NCBI GenBank assembly: GCA_029560815.1
Contig: JAKQKF010000512.1
Coordinates: 1 to 37,585, forward strand
DNA from: a bacterium
GTDB lineage: Bacteria > KSB1 > UBA2214
Length of the DNA: 37,585 nucleotides
Reading direction: 5' to 3'
Positions within the stretch are counted from its first letter, which is position 1. Every line of letters starts with the position of its first letter. The translations under genes and the position numbers were made by a program. The notes beneath the pieces were generated by a model. It made no database searches, was not told where the DNA came from, and saw nothing but the letters and a program-made list of their open reading frames with translations. Shown piece after piece: positions 17,757 through 26,674 of this stretch.

Positions 17757-19538
17757 ATGACCTCTAATGTGCGGTTAAAACAATGGGTTAAAGAAATGGC
17801 GGAGTTGTGTGAGCCGGACCGGGTGCACTGGTGTGACGGATCACAGGCGGAATATGATCAGATCTGTTCAATTTTGATACACAATGGCACTTTCCGCCGC
17901 CTCAATCCCGGCCTGCGGCCCAACTCCTTCCTCTGCGAGTCCGATCCCCGTGACGTGGCGCGCGTGGAGCAGTCGACCTTTATCTGTTCACGCCAGCGCG
18001 ATGATGCCGGTGTCACCAATAACTGGCGCGATCCGGACGAGATGAAGGCGACTCTGATCCCTCTCTATCGCGGCTGCATGCGCGGCCGCACCATGTACGT
18101 CATCCCCTACAGCATGGGCCCCCTGGGCTCGCCCATCAGCCAGATCGGCGTCGAGCTGACCGACTCGGGTTACGTGGCGGCCAACATGCGCATCATGACG
18201 CGCATGGGCAAAGAGGTGCTGGACGTCCTGGGCGATAATCCCTTCATCCCCTGCCTCCATTCTGTCGGCAAGCCCCTGCAGCCCGGGGAACAAGATGTGC
18301 CCTGGCCCTGTAATCCTGAGAACCGCTACATCGTCCACTTTCCAGAAGAGAAGATGATCTGGTCCTACGGCAGCGGTTACGGCGGCAACGCCCTGCTCGG
18401 CAAAAAGTGCTTCGCCCTGCGCATCGCCTCGGTGATGGCGCGCGAGCGGGGCTGGCTGGCTGAGCATATGCTGATCCTGGGACTTACCAGCCCGGAGGGC
18501 GAGAAAAAATATATCACCGGCGCTTTTCCGAGTGCCTGCGGCAAGACCAACCTGGCCATGCTCATCCCGAGCATGCCCGGCTGGAAGGTGGAGACGGTCG
18601 GCGATGACATCGCCTGGATGAAATTCGGCGAGGACGGCCGCCTCTATGCGATCAACCCCGAATTCGGCTTTTTCGGTGTGGCGCCCGGCACCTCGATGCA
18701 CTCGAACCGCAACGCCATGCTGAGCATGCGCGAGAACTCGATCTTTACCAATGTGGCCCTCACCCCGGAGGGGGATGTCTGGTGGGAGGGAATGACCCCG
18801 GAGAAACCGCCGCGTCTGACCAGCTGGATCAATGAGCCCTGGACTCCCGAGAGCGGCAAGCCGGCGGCCCATCCCAATGCCCGCTTCACCGCGCCGGCCG
18901 GCCAGTGTCCGACGATTGATCCGGCCTGGGAGGATCCCCGCGGCGTGCCCATCTCCGCCATTCTCTTCGGCGGCCGCCGGCCTTCGCTGATCCCGCTGAT
19001 CCATCAGTCCTTCAACTGGCAGCACGGCGTCTTTCTCGGTTCGGTGGTCTCCTCCGAGCGCACCGCCGCGGCTGACGGCACGGTCGGCACGGTCCGCCGC
19101 GATCCCTTCGCCATGCTGCCGTTCTGCGGTTACAACATGGCCGATTATTTTGCGCACTGGCTTTGCGTCGGCAACCGCCAGGAAGCCGGCAATCTGCCGA
19201 AGATCTTTTATGTCAACTGGTTCCGCAAGGACGCCGCTGGCCGTTTCCTGTGGCCCGGCTATGGCGAAAACAGCCGCGTGCTCAAGTGGGTCTTTGAACG
19301 CTGCAGTGGTGCCGGCCAGGCCCTGACCACTCCGATCGGCTACGTGCCCGCGCCGGGTGCCCTCGATGTGCAGGGACTCGATATCGGGGAGGCGGAACTG
19401 GAGGAGCTTTTCAGGGTGGACCGCGAGGGCTGGCTCAGGGAGGCCGCCTCCATCCGCGAATACTATGCGACCTTCGGGCCGCGCTTTCCGCATCAGCTCT
19501 TCACTGAGCTCGACGCCCTCGAGGGGCGGCTGCGATAG
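17757..19538 (+). CDS. pckG: Phosphoenolpyruvate carboxykinase (GTP)
   Basis: A 593-aa GTP-dependent PEPCK, interconverting oxaloacetate + GTP and PEP + GDP + CO2 in the cytosol, mainly for gluconeogenesis. The reactive-cysteine P-loop FPSACGKTN lies at about residues 256-267, followed by the kinase-2 motif VGDDIAW and then FFGVAPGTS; the N-terminal [12 protein letters not shown] block is the GTP-class substrate-binding region. Length is normal (about 600). ATG 17757 follows GGAG with a 5-nt spacer. It has its own promoter and a downstream hairpin; the fumarase genes that follow start from their own promoter. Confidence 0.97.
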   Translation: MTSNVRLKQWVKEMAELCEPDRVHWCDGSQAEYDQICSILIHNGTFRRLNPGLRPNSFLCESDPRDVARVEQSTFICSRQRDDAGVTNNWRDPDEMKATLIPLYRGCMRGRTMYVIPYSMGPLGSPISQIGVELTDSGYVAANMRIMTRMGKEVLDVLGDNPFIPCLHSVGKPLQPGEQDVPWPCNPENRYIVHFPEEKMIWSYGSGYGGNALLGKKCFALRIASVMARERGWLAEHMLILGLTSPEGEKKYITGAFPSACGKTNLAMLIPSMPGWKVETVGDDIAWMKFGEDGRLYAINPEFGFFGVAPGTSMHSNRNAMLSMRENSIFTNVALTPEGDVWWEGMTPEKPPRLTSWINEPWTPESGKPAAHPNARFTAPAGQCPTIDPAWEDPRGVPISAILFGGRRPSLIPLIHQSFNWQHGVFLGSVVSSERTAAADGTVGTVRRDPFAMLPFCGYNMADYFAHWLCVGNRQEAGNLPKIFYVNWFRKDAAGRFLWPGYGENSRVLKWVFERCSGAGQALTTPIGYVPAPGALDVQGLDIGEAELEELFRVDREGWLREAASIREYYATFGPRFPHQLFTELDALEGRLR

Positions 19539-19549
19539 GCTCGGCATCG

Positions 19550-19576
19550 CTTCCGCCCGGTCGTGCCGGGCGGAAG
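19550..19576 (+). terminator. Strong hairpin after pckG, abutting the fumarase promoter
   Basis: CTTCCGCCCGG (19550-19560) and CCGGGCGGAAG (19566-19576) form a perfect 11-bp stem with a 5-nt loop, 11 nt after the pckG stop. It is followed by TCC and then TTGACATTT rather than a clean T-run, so it may end or stabilise the pckG transcript; its 3' arm ends 3 nt before the next -35 box. Confidence 0.6.
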
Positions 19577-19579
19577 TCC

Positions 19580-19608
19580 TTGACATTTATCCCCGGCTTT
19601 GTTAGATT
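19580..19608 (+). promoter_or_regulatory. Promoter of the fumarase genes
   Basis: A perfect TTGACA -35 (19580-19585), a 17-nt spacer and TAGATT -10 (19603-19608). The leader to the ATG at 19715 is about 100 nt, GC-rich, with no obvious riboswitch. Confidence 0.75.
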
Positions 19609-19714
19609 GAAATGCAGAGTTGTCCCGGCCGCCACACGAGATCCGGCCGGAGGGAGAGGAACCAAACCGGACAGCCCGTCTCGGCTTCACGGGTCGTTCC
19701 AGAGGGAGCAGGAT

Positions 19715-20557
19715 ATGCGAGAAATAGCAGCCCCAATCATCAGCGAGCAGGTCGCCAAGCTGTGCATTGACGCCAATTATTATCTCGGTGAGGATGTCCT
19801 CACGGCCCTCAAGGAGGGTCTGGCCCGGGAGGAGTCACCCACCGGCCGCGCCATCCTCGAGCAGATCATCGAGAACGCCGGTATCGCCAAAGAGGGTGAA
19901 TTCCCGATGTGCCAGGACACCGGCTTTGCGGTCTTTTTCGTCGAGCTGGGCCAGGAGGTGGTGGTCACCGGCAAGACCCTTGAAGAGGCCATCACCGAGG
20001 GCGTCCGCAAGGGATACGGCGAGGGTTATTTGCGCAAATCGATCGTCTCCGACCCCCTGCAGCGGGTCAACACCAAGGACAATACGCCGCCGGTCATCTG
20101 GATTGAGACCAGGCCGGGCAAGGAGCTCAAGATCACCATCGCGCCCAAGGGCGGCGGTTCGGAGAACATGAGCGAGGTAGCCATGCTCACGCCCTCCGAC
20201 GGCGCCGAGGGCGTCAAGAATTTCGTCGTCGACAAGGTGCGCCGCGCCGGCAGCAACCCCTGTCCCCCTATCGTCGTGGGTGTGGGCATCGGCGGCACTT
20301 TCGAGAAAGTGGCCTGGCTGGCGAAAAAGTCGCTGCTGCGCCCGGTCGGCGACCGCAATCCTGATCCCTTTTATGCCGCGATGGAACTCGAGCTGCTCGA
20401 GCGCATCAACAAACTCGGCATCGGGCCGCAGGGGCTGGGCGGGCGCACCACGGCCCTCGATGTGCATGTCGAGGTCTTCCCCTGCCATATCGCGTCCCTG
20501 CCGGCGGCGGTCAACATCCAGTGCCACGCCGCGCGGCACAAATCGGTGGTCATCTGA
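19715..20557 (+). CDS. Fumarate hydratase class I, alpha subunit
   Basis: A 280-aa alpha subunit of a two-subunit class I (iron-sulfur) fumarase, hydrating fumarate to malate in the TCA cycle. ATG 19715 is preceded by GGGAG with a 6-nt spacer; the frame runs back to 19580, but that part overlaps the promoter. Three cysteines in conserved settings, PMCQDTG (about 66), NPCPP (about 182) and NIQCHAARH (near 270), are the expected 4Fe-4S ligands. Length equals known alpha subunits. L-tartrate dehydratase alpha (TtdA) is a close relative; a central-metabolism role is favoured by pckG next door. The beta gene follows after 37 nt. Confidence 0.93.
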   Translation: MREIAAPIISEQVAKLCIDANYYLGEDVLTALKEGLAREESPTGRAILEQIIENAGIAKEGEFPMCQDTGFAVFFVELGQEVVVTGKTLEEAITEGVRKGYGEGYLRKSIVSDPLQRVNTKDNTPPVIWIETRPGKELKITIAPKGGGSENMSEVAMLTPSDGAEGVKNFVVDKVRRAGSNPCPPIVVGVGIGGTFEKVAWLAKKSLLRPVGDRNPDPFYAAMELELLERINKLGIGPQGLGGRTTALDVHVEVFPCHIASLPAAVNIQCHAARHKSVVI

Positions 20558-20594
20558 TCCTGAACAACTCTTTTATGAATAAAGGAGTGTGGTT

Positions 20595-21152
20595 ATGGCG
20601 GAAGCAATCAGAATATCGACGCCCCTGACTGACGAGGTGGTCAAGAAGCTCCATGCCGGCGACAGCGTGCTCATCACCGGCATCATTTATACGGGGCGGG
20701 ATGCCGCCCACAAGCGCATGGTCGAGCTGCTCGACAAGGGCGAACCCCTGCCCGTCGATCTCGCCGGTCATTTGATCTATTATGTCGGTCCCTCGCCGGC
20801 CCGGCCCGGCAAGCCGATCGGCTCGGCGGGACCCACCACGAGCGGCCGCATGAACGCCTATGCGCCGCGGCTGCTGGCCATCGGCTCGAAGGGGATGATC
20901 GGCAAGGGCGAGATGAACGCCAAGGTCGCCGAGGCGCTGCAAAAGAACTGCGGCGTCTATCTGGTCTCGGTGGGCGGCGCCGCCGCCCTTATCGCCAAAT
21001 CGATCAAGGCCAACGAGAACGTCGCCTGGCCCGAGCTGGGCGCCGAGGCGATCGCCAAACTGACGGTGGTCGATTTTCCGGCGATCGTGGCTCAGGACTG
21101 TCATGGCGGCAATATCTATCAGGAAGGGATCGCCCGTTACGGCATCAAATAG
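20595..21152 (+). CDS. Fumarate hydratase class I, beta subunit
   Basis: A 185-aa beta subunit, corresponding to the C-terminal domain of single-chain class I fumarases, supplying active-site residues opposite the cluster. Motifs: GPTTSGRMN (substrate-binding TTSxRM), GKGEMN, and the C-terminal QDCHGGNIYQE. ATG 20595 follows AGGAG (20583-20587) with a 7-nt spacer; an upstream GTG at 20589 is within 2 nt of that site and unlikely. A strong terminator ends the unit. TtdB is the alternative name if the substrate were tartrate. Confidence 0.92.
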   Translation: MAEAIRISTPLTDEVVKKLHAGDSVLITGIIYTGRDAAHKRMVELLDKGEPLPVDLAGHLIYYVGPSPARPGKPIGSAGPTTSGRMNAYAPRLLAIGSKGMIGKGEMNAKVAEALQKNCGVYLVSVGGAAALIAKSIKANENVAWPELGAEAIAKLTVVDFPAIVAQDCHGGNIYQEGIARYGIK

Positions 21153-21175
21153 GCCCGCGATCGTGCTGTGATGGC

Positions 21176-21209
21176 AGGGCTGTCCGGTTTGCGGGCAGCC
21201 CTCTTTTTT
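21176..21209 (+). terminator. Intrinsic terminator after the fumarase genes
   Basis: AGGGCTGTCCG (21176-21186) pairs with CGGGCAGCCCT (21192-21202), 11 pairs including one G-T wobble, with a 5-nt loop, followed by C and six T (21204-21209). It lies 24 nt after the beta-subunit stop and 42 nt before the ABC ATPase start. Confidence 0.92.
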
Positions 21210-21250
21210 ATGCACGACGAGAGGCCGGGCGGGAACAAAAGGAGGCGGCG

Positions 21251-21952
21251 GTGTCCGCATTGGTTGAAGCTGTCGATCTGCACAAAAAGTATCAGAAGGG
21301 CAGTGCCGAAGTGGCGGCCCTGCGCGGGGTCTCGTTTGCCATCGCCGCGGGCGAGTTCGTCGCCCTGGTGGGCCGATCCGGCTCCGGCAAATCGACTCTG
21401 CTCAACATCATCGGGGGGCTGGATACCCCCTCCTCGGGAACGCTCCGGGTTGGAGGGAGCGACCTTGCGGCCATGGACCGGGAGCTGCTGGCCCGCCATC
21501 GCCGTTCCACTGTGGGGATGATCTTTCAGTCCTTCAATCTCATCCCTTCACGAACCGCTCTCGAGAATGTCGCCCTGCCGATGATCTTCGCCGGCCTGGA
21601 GCGGTCTGTGCGCAGCCGCCGCGCCGCAGAACTGCTCGACCTGGTCGGTCTGGAACGGCGCCACACCCACAAACCGGCCGAGCTCTCCGGCGGCGAGGCG
21701 CAGCGCGTCGCCATCGCCCGCGCCCTGGCCAATGACCCGGCGATCCTGCTCGCGGACGAGCCCACCGGCAACCTCGACAGCCATACCGCCGCCGATATCC
21801 TCGATCTGCTCGAGCACCTCAATCGGGAGCGTACTCTCACCATTCTCATGGTCACCCACGATCAGCATTCAGCCATCCGGCTCTCGCACCGTCTGCTCCA
21901 CATGCTCGACGGCACGATCACCGGAGAGGAGAGCGGGGGGAGGCGCTTATGA
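21251..21952 (+). CDS. ABC transporter ATP-binding protein, MacB/LolD type
   Basis: A 233-aa ABC ATPase with all motifs: Walker A GRSGSGKST (41-49), Q-loop IFQSFN (Q93), signature LSGGE (145-149), Walker B ILLADE (165-170), D-loop GNLD and the switch His in MVTHD. The pattern matches the MacB/LolD/FtsE group that drives mechanotransmission rather than classical import. The start is a GTG at 21251 after GGAGG. The stop overlaps the permease ATG (ATGA), so the two are coupled. No promoter was found in the short gap after the terminator. Confidence 0.93.
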   Translation: MSALVEAVDLHKKYQKGSAEVAALRGVSFAIAAGEFVALVGRSGSGKSTLLNIIGGLDTPSSGTLRVGGSDLAAMDRELLARHRRSTVGMIFQSFNLIPSRTALENVALPMIFAGLERSVRSRRAAELLDLVGLERRHTHKPAELSGGEAQRVAIARALANDPAILLADEPTGNLDSHTAADILDLLEHLNRERTLTILMVTHDQHSAIRLSHRLLHMLDGTITGEESGGRRL

Positions 21953-23361
21953 AGAGCTCCGACCTGTTCCGGTTCAGCCTGGATAATCTGCGGCGCACCC
22001 GGCTGCGCACCACGCTGACCACCCTTGGCGTGATCATCGGCATCGGCGCCCTGGTGGCCATGGTCTCCTTCGGCACCGGCATGCAGCGCAACATCACCGA
22101 AGCCTTTACCGCCAATGATCTTTTCACCACCTTGCGGGTGCTCCCGGTCAGGATGGATATCGAGCAGATGATGGCCGGCAACCTGGACGGGGCCATGAGC
22201 GGGATGCAGAAACGGACGCGGGCGCTGAATGACACGGCCGTCGCTCTCATTGCAGCTTTTCCCGAGGTGGCGATCGTCTTTCCGGAGGTCACCTTCCCGG
22301 TCAAGATCCGTTTCGGCGGCCAGGAGGCCAGCACCACTCTGCGCAGCCTCCCTGTGGCCATGGGCGGTTTCGCGCCTTATGACCGGATGGGATGGGGAAG
22401 CTTTTTCAGCAGCGATTCGGCGGCTGAGGCGATCCTCTCCTACGGCATTCTCGCCCGTTTAAAACTCACCCTGGCCGGCGCCGGGGAGAGGAGTCCTGCG
22501 GACACCAGCCGCACCTGGCGCAGCGTGGAGGCCGATTCTCTCATCGGCGCGGAGATGGAGGTGATCACTTCTGTGCTCGATCTCCGGCGGGTGATGAGCG
22601 GCGGACTCTCCGCAGACGGCCAGCCCCCCTTTGCAGAACATGTCACCCGGCTGCGGGTGGCGGGCATCCGGCCCAAACCGCATGCCTTCAGCAACGAACA
22701 GGTTCAGGGCGGCATCGTCGTGCCCCTCCAGACCGGCAGAAAGATGCCCCGTTTCGCCTTCACAAGCATGTGGAGCATGCTCAACCATGGCGGCCGCACC
22801 GACGGCACCTACGACGCCCTCTATGTGCGCCTGAAAAAACTGCAGGATCTCCCCGCTGTGCGCCGGCGGCTGCAGGAACTGGGTTTTTCCGTTTTCGCCC
22901 TTGCCGATCAGCTTGAAGAGATCAAAAGGGGGTTTCTCATGGTCGACACCGCACTCGGCGCAATCGGCACCATCGCCCTCATCGTCGCCGCTCTCGGCAT
23001 CATCAACACGATGGTGATGTCGATCCTCGAGCGCACGCACGAGATCGGGGTGATGAAAGCCGTCGGGGCGAGCGAGCGCCAGATCAAGACGATCTTTTTT
23101 TTCGAGGCGGGCTGCATCGGACTGCTGGGCGGGATCCTGGGGGTGCTTCTCGGCTGGCTGGTCTCGCGGCTGGCCAACTGGATTGCCAATCTCTGGACCC
23201 TGCGCCAGGGCGGAGGCGGGGAGATCGAATTCTTTTATCTTACCCCCTGGCTCATCGCCGGTTCGATTTTATTTGCCGTAGCTGTGAGCCTGGCGGCGGG
23301 CTATTACCCGGCCACGCGCGCGGCGCGGATCAACCCGGTCGAAGCCCTGCGTCATGATTGA
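21949..23361 (+). CDS. ABC transporter permease, MacB/FtsX family
   Basis: A 470-aa permease with the MacB plan: TM1 at about 22-42 (TTLTTLGVIIGIGALVAMVSF), a large periplasmic MacB_PCD-like domain (about 45-325), then three C-terminal TMs (about 330-355, 383-405, 435-455) forming the FtsX domain and ending YYPATRAARINPVEALRHD, the family hallmark. Partner of the ATPase gene just upstream (4-nt overlap). Transport of a lipoprotein, peptide or amphiphile, or signalling to cell-wall enzymes, is possible. There is no MacA-like adaptor or TolC-type gene beside it. A bidirectional terminator follows. Confidence 0.92.
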   Translation: MKSSDLFRFSLDNLRRTRLRTTLTTLGVIIGIGALVAMVSFGTGMQRNITEAFTANDLFTTLRVLPVRMDIEQMMAGNLDGAMSGMQKRTRALNDTAVALIAAFPEVAIVFPEVTFPVKIRFGGQEASTTLRSLPVAMGGFAPYDRMGWGSFFSSDSAAEAILSYGILARLKLTLAGAGERSPADTSRTWRSVEADSLIGAEMEVITSVLDLRRVMSGGLSADGQPPFAEHVTRLRVAGIRPKPHAFSNEQVQGGIVVPLQTGRKMPRFAFTSMWSMLNHGGRTDGTYDALYVRLKKLQDLPAVRRRLQELGFSVFALADQLEEIKRGFLMVDTALGAIGTIALIVAALGIINTMVMSILERTHEIGVMKAVGASERQIKTIFFFEAGCIGLLGGILGVLLGWLVSRLANWIANLWTLRQGGGGEIEFFYLTPWLIAGSILFAVAVSLAAGYYPATRAARINPVEALRHD

Positions 23362-23372
23362 AGTTGGACCAT

Positions 23373-23413
23373 AAAAAAAGCCCGGTCTCTGAAGAGCGCC
23401 GGGCTTTTTTTTT
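23373..23413. terminator. Bidirectional intrinsic terminator between the permease gene and dapF
   Basis: A run of seven A (23373-23379), AGCCCGG (23379-23385), a loop with a possible inner CTCT/AGAG stem, CCGGGCT (23399-23405), then nine T (23405-23413). It can end both converging transcripts; dapF stops 10 nt away. Confidence 0.92.
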
Positions 23414-23423
23414 CAGAACTGAA

Positions 23424-24224
23424 TTAGAGATCGGACCAGAGTTCGCCGGCGTAGACCGGATCAACTGTACCAGCGAGGGTGATGCCGGAGAAATCGGCAT
23501 TAAAGACCACCACCAGCTGACCGCCGGGAAAATCGACCTCCACCGGTGAGGAGGCCCTTCCACGCAAATGGCTGATGATCGAGGAGGCGACCGCCCCGGT
23601 ACCACAGGCGAGGGTTTCGGCCTCGACTCCGCGTTCATAGGTGCGGACGCGGAGGTGATGGCTGTCGAGTACCTGGACAAAATCGATATTGGCGCCTTCG
23701 GGGAAGGCGGGATGGCGGCGGTACCAGGCCCCGCGGCCGGCGACGTCCACAGCCGTAACCTCCCCGGTGAAGAGAACGTAATGGGGCACGCCGGTGTCGA
23801 TATAGCCGCCCGGTGTCACTCCGTCGTCGTCGTCGGCGAGCCGGTTGAGGTCATATTCACCCGGCGGGATGAAGGCTGTGGTTACATGGCGCCCCTCCAC
23901 CCTGGCTGTGTAGAGGTTGCCGTTGATTTCGAAGGAGAGCTCATCCCCGCCGATGCCGAGCTGACGGGCGAACCAGGCGACCGCCCGGCTTCCGTTGCCG
24001 CACATCCCGGCGAGGCTGCCGTCGGAATTGACATGGAGATAGCGGAAATCCGCGCGGCTGCTCGGCTCGAGCAGGATCACGCCATCCGCGCCGACGCTGA
24101 GACGGTGGCGGCAGATCGCGCTGAAAAAGGGGGCGTCATCCCGGGCCGACCAGACCCCGCTGCGGTTATCTACCAGGATGAAATCGTTCCCCGTCGCGGA
24201 AATCTTGATAAAATTCAGCTTCAA
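23424..24224 (-). CDS. dapF: Diaminopimelate epimerase
   Basis: A 266-aa cytosolic, PLP-independent epimerase converting LL- to meso-diaminopimelate for lysine and peptidoglycan. The two catalytic thiols are C75 in MCGNGSR and C207 in ACGTGA; the N-terminus FIKISATGNDF is typical. The start is a TTG at 24224 that overlaps the TGA of the upstream DUF4412 gene (TTGA); an in-frame stop 9 nt upstream and the lack of a closer ATG fix it, and there is no good ribosome site, so it must depend on coupling to the upstream gene. It ends at a shared terminator. No other dap gene is adjacent. Confidence 0.95.
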   Translation of the reverse strand: MKLNFIKISATGNDFILVDNRSGVWSARDDAPFFSAICRHRLSVGADGVILLEPSSRADFRYLHVNSDGSLAGMCGNGSRAVAWFARQLGIGGDELSFEINGNLYTARVEGRHVTTAFIPPGEYDLNRLADDDDGVTPGGYIDTGVPHYVLFTGEVTAVDVAGRGAWYRRHPAFPEGANIDFVQVLDSHHLRVRTYERGVEAETLACGTGAVASSIISHLRGRASSPVEVDFPGGQLVVVFNADFSGITLAGTVDPVYAGELWSDL

Positions 24225-24943
24225 TTCAGATCATCCATCATCGATTTCTTCTTGTACCCCGCGGGAAGCTCAAAGATTCCTTCCGGGGCCTTGCCCTCCT
24301 TGAACTCGATCAGCTCGGTTGAGGATTTGATCGTCTGCCCCATCATATGCACGCTGGTGGTGGACTGGACCTGCACTCCTTTGAGTTTCTTCATCTCCTC
24401 GAGCATGCTGTGCACGCTGGAGGCGAGCATCGGGTTGGCGGCCATCATGGCAGTGCTGAATTTGGCATAGAGGGCGGGATCGATCCTGATCTCCTCAGTC
24501 GCCCAGACCTCGCTCTCGGTCGCAAAGCCCATTCCCCCCATTTCCAGCTTCATGAGATACTTTTTGCACTCCCAGGCGTTGATCTTTTTCTTTTCAGCGG
24601 TAGGGGTGACCGTCACCTTGATGCCGAGGTCGACGGCCGGGGCCTCAGCCGCGGCGGCGGTGAAATTGAGGGGCACTTCCATATAGCTCTTTTGCGCGTG
24701 CTGCAGGATATAGAGGAGGCCTTTGTCCATGCGCATGATGACCGAGGCTTCCGGTTCATCCATGCGCACCTTGTCCGCAGTCATCCAGATCGACTTGAAC
24801 TTTTCGCTCGCGGGAGTGGTCTGCCCCATCATCGTGACGGCGTCGGTTTTCTCTTTCTCTTTCATAAAGATATCCGCCTGGGCAGCACTTGTGGAGAGGA
24901 ATATCAGCAAGATGACGGCAAGGATGCGGATTGGATATTTCAT
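24221..24943 (-). CDS. Exported DUF4412-domain protein
   Basis: A 240-aa protein with a Sec signal peptide (MKYPIRILAVILLIFLSTSAAQA), then a DUF4412-like body: a region describing modification under a metal/redox-like test pattern is not seen, but WMTADKVRMDEPEASVIMRMDKG, WECKKYLM and an EVWATEEI strand are typical of this periplasmic beta-rich family, related in look to LolA-like folds. Function unknown. The ATG at 24943 follows AAGGAGG with a short spacer; the open frame extends back to 25222 but only over intergenic DNA and the SWIM gene. Its last 4 nt overlap dapF. The leader carries a CTCCCC/GGGGAG hairpin (24994-25012). Confidence 0.8.
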   Translation of the reverse strand: MKYPIRILAVILLIFLSTSAAQADIFMKEKEKTDAVTMMGQTTPASEKFKSIWMTADKVRMDEPEASVIMRMDKGLLYILQHAQKSYMEVPLNFTAAAAEAPAVDLGIKVTVTPTAEKKKINAWECKKYLMKLEMGGMGFATESEVWATEEIRIDPALYAKFSTAMMAANPMLASSVHSMLEEMKKLKGVQVQSTTSVHMMGQTIKSSTELIEFKEGKAPEGIFELPAGYKKKSMMDDLN

Positions 24944-25076
24944 CAGGACCTCCTTCTGGGGATGTGACGGGTGAACGGAATGCCGGACTACTGCTCCCCT
25001 GCGAACGGGGAGAGATCGCTGGGCGTGCGAGACAGGGGATAATTCCTGTACGGTGCCGGTGGAAAAAAGTTGCGGA

Positions 25077-25874
25077 TCAGCCGAGCTTTTGTTTGACCAG
25101 ATCAAGAAAGACCCCTTCGGCCATCGCCGATTCATGGGCAAGGATCTGTTCCACCTCGGCGGTGATGATCTCCCGGCTGGCTGCAAAATCGGGATCGCTG
25201 GTAGCGAGATCTTCATAGTCATCAGCGATTTCGGCGATAAAATTCTCGCGGAAGGGTTTGGTGGTCTGCAGCCGGTCGATCAGAGCGAGCGAACGGTTGA
25301 GGATCTGGAAAAAGATCACCCGGGCATGGGCGTATTTGCCCTCGTTGCGCAGAGATTTGGCGCGGACGAAGAGGAACTGGCAGGACTCGACGATCTGCTG
25401 GGGATCGATCTTTTGCGCCTGCGGGAAATCAAAGATGTCGGCCACCTCCTCCTGGATGGAGGTCAACTCATCCCGTCCCGCCGGACTGATAAAAAAGGAA
25501 CTCAGCTCCGGAAAAACTTCAATGAGGTTGACGAAAATGTCCACCAGGGCGGTTTTGTCCTTGAGCCGGATCGCCTTGCGCAGATCCTGGTAGCTGGTGA
25601 AGGTCTGGGGCTCGTTGAGCCAGGTGAGGAGCAGCGCCACCTGATGCTCACAGCGGCTGCTGCCGAGCGGGCAGGTACAGCGGCCAAAGAACTGCTCGCC
25701 ATCGATGATCATCTCCACCCGGTAATTACCCTTGCTCCGTACCATCGCCGAAAGACCGTAATTGGTCTGAAAGCGGTGTCTCACCCATCCATTTTCGTAG
25801 ATCTGTTCGCCTGCTCGGAAGGCTTCAGGCGTCGCATAAGCCGAGACATCCAGAGGGGTTATTCGAGAGGGCAT
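25077..25874 (-). CDS. SWIM zinc-finger domain protein
   Basis: A 265-aa cytosolic protein. The SWIM finger CTCPLGSSRCEH (CxC-x6-CxH, about residues 66-77) lies after an N-terminal segment with YENGWVRHR, typical of SWIM proteins, which bind DNA or proteins. The C-terminal two-thirds are helical, of unknown fold, with no helicase domain, although SWIM domains often precede SNF2 helicases. AGGGA lies 7 nt before the ATG. It is the second gene of a four-gene minus-strand group; its link to its neighbours is not understood. Confidence 0.8.
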   Translation of the reverse strand: MPSRITPLDVSAYATPEAFRAGEQIYENGWVRHRFQTNYGLSAMVRSKGNYRVEMIIDGEQFFGRCTCPLGSSRCEHQVALLLTWLNEPQTFTSYQDLRKAIRLKDKTALVDIFVNLIEVFPELSSFFISPAGRDELTSIQEEVADIFDFPQAQKIDPQQIVESCQFLFVRAKSLRNEGKYAHARVIFFQILNRSLALIDRLQTTKPFRENFIAEIADDYEDLATSDPDFAASREIITAEVEQILAHESAMAEGVFLDLVKQKLG

Positions 25875-25963
25875 GCTTGAGTCCCTTCGTTATTCCGGAG
25901 AACGATGCGAGGTTTGCGGAGGGCGCCGAATGGCAGCCGTGGCGTCCCCTCCGGCGGCCGATA

Positions 25964-26587
25964 TCAGGTTTTGGAAGCGGAGCTCTTTTTCAGATCGCGA
26001 ATTTTTTGCACGATGAGCTTGAGCGACTCTTTATCCAGCTCGGCGCTGCTCTTCCACCCACCCTCAGCACTGGTGCGTTTTTCCATGCCGCCGTCGGCAG
26101 TCGGGAGCCAGAGCGCGAGGACGGGGACCACGCCGAGTTCGACCAACTGCCCCTCTTTCAGGGTCAGGGTGAGTTCGCCGCCGGCTTCGCCGGCTGACTT
26201 GACCTCGTCCCAGGGCAGGTATTCGATGCGGTCGCCCCGGAGCAGCTTTTCTCCGGCCGGGCGCAGTTTCTCGATGCCGCAGAGCGGCCGGACGTGGAGG
26301 AGGCCCTTCTGGGTGATGCGGTAATGAAGGCCGTAGATTACATAGCGGAAAAAAGCGCTGATGACACCAAGGATGAAGACCAGAAAAAAGAGGATGCGGC
26401 CGGCCCTGAGGGAGAGTTCTCCCAGGCCGATGGCGTTGAAGAAAATCGAAGCCAGCAGCCCCATGACAAATCCGCCGAGGAGCCAGCTGAATATTTTTCC
26501 ATAAAAACGGCCGGTGGCGCGATGCCGCCAGATGAGCAAGAGAGGGCCGAAATCTGTTTCTGTGCTGCCGCGCTGCCACACTTTCAT
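25964..26587 (-). CDS. Membrane protein of unknown function (two TMs, PH-like C-terminal half)
   Basis: A 207-aa protein I do not recognise. Two adjacent hydrophobic segments (about 32-54 and 62-84) lie near the N-terminus, followed by a soluble region with IEYLPWDEVKSAG and a strand-rich stretch, a pattern like bacterial PH (YdbT/PH_2-type) domains, then a charged amphipathic C-terminal helix (SLKLIVQKIRDLKKS). AAGGAG lies 10 nt before the ATG. It is first in the group that continues with the SWIM gene, DUF4412 gene and dapF, and has a strong promoter. Confidence 0.65.
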   Translation of the reverse strand: MKVWQRGSTETDFGPLLLIWRHRATGRFYGKIFSWLLGGFVMGLLASIFFNAIGLGELSLRAGRILFFLVFILGVISAFFRYVIYGLHYRITQKGLLHVRPLCGIEKLRPAGEKLLRGDRIEYLPWDEVKSAGEAGGELTLTLKEGQLVELGVVPVLALWLPTADGGMEKRTSAEGGWKSSAELDKESLKLIVQKIRDLKKSSASKT

Positions 26588-26629
26588 CGCTTCAGGACTC
26601 CTTTCGAGATGCTGGAATGGTCACGCCCC

Positions 26630-26659
26630 AATATACAAAAAAGCGGTCGAATTTATCAA
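26630..26659 (-). promoter_or_regulatory. Promoter of the four-gene group ending with dapF
   Basis: On the minus strand TTGATA (26659-26654) and TATATT (26635-26630) are 18 nt apart, 42 nt before the start of the two-TM protein gene. No other strong promoter was found before dapF, so one transcript of about 3.2 kb is likely. Confidence 0.6.
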
Positions 26660-26674
26660 GCAAATAATGGCCGT

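Noticed and set aside
17988..19586. A 532-codon open frame antisense to pckG
   Set aside because: Shadow frame; His/Arg/Ala-rich composition typical of antisense translation of GC-rich genes.
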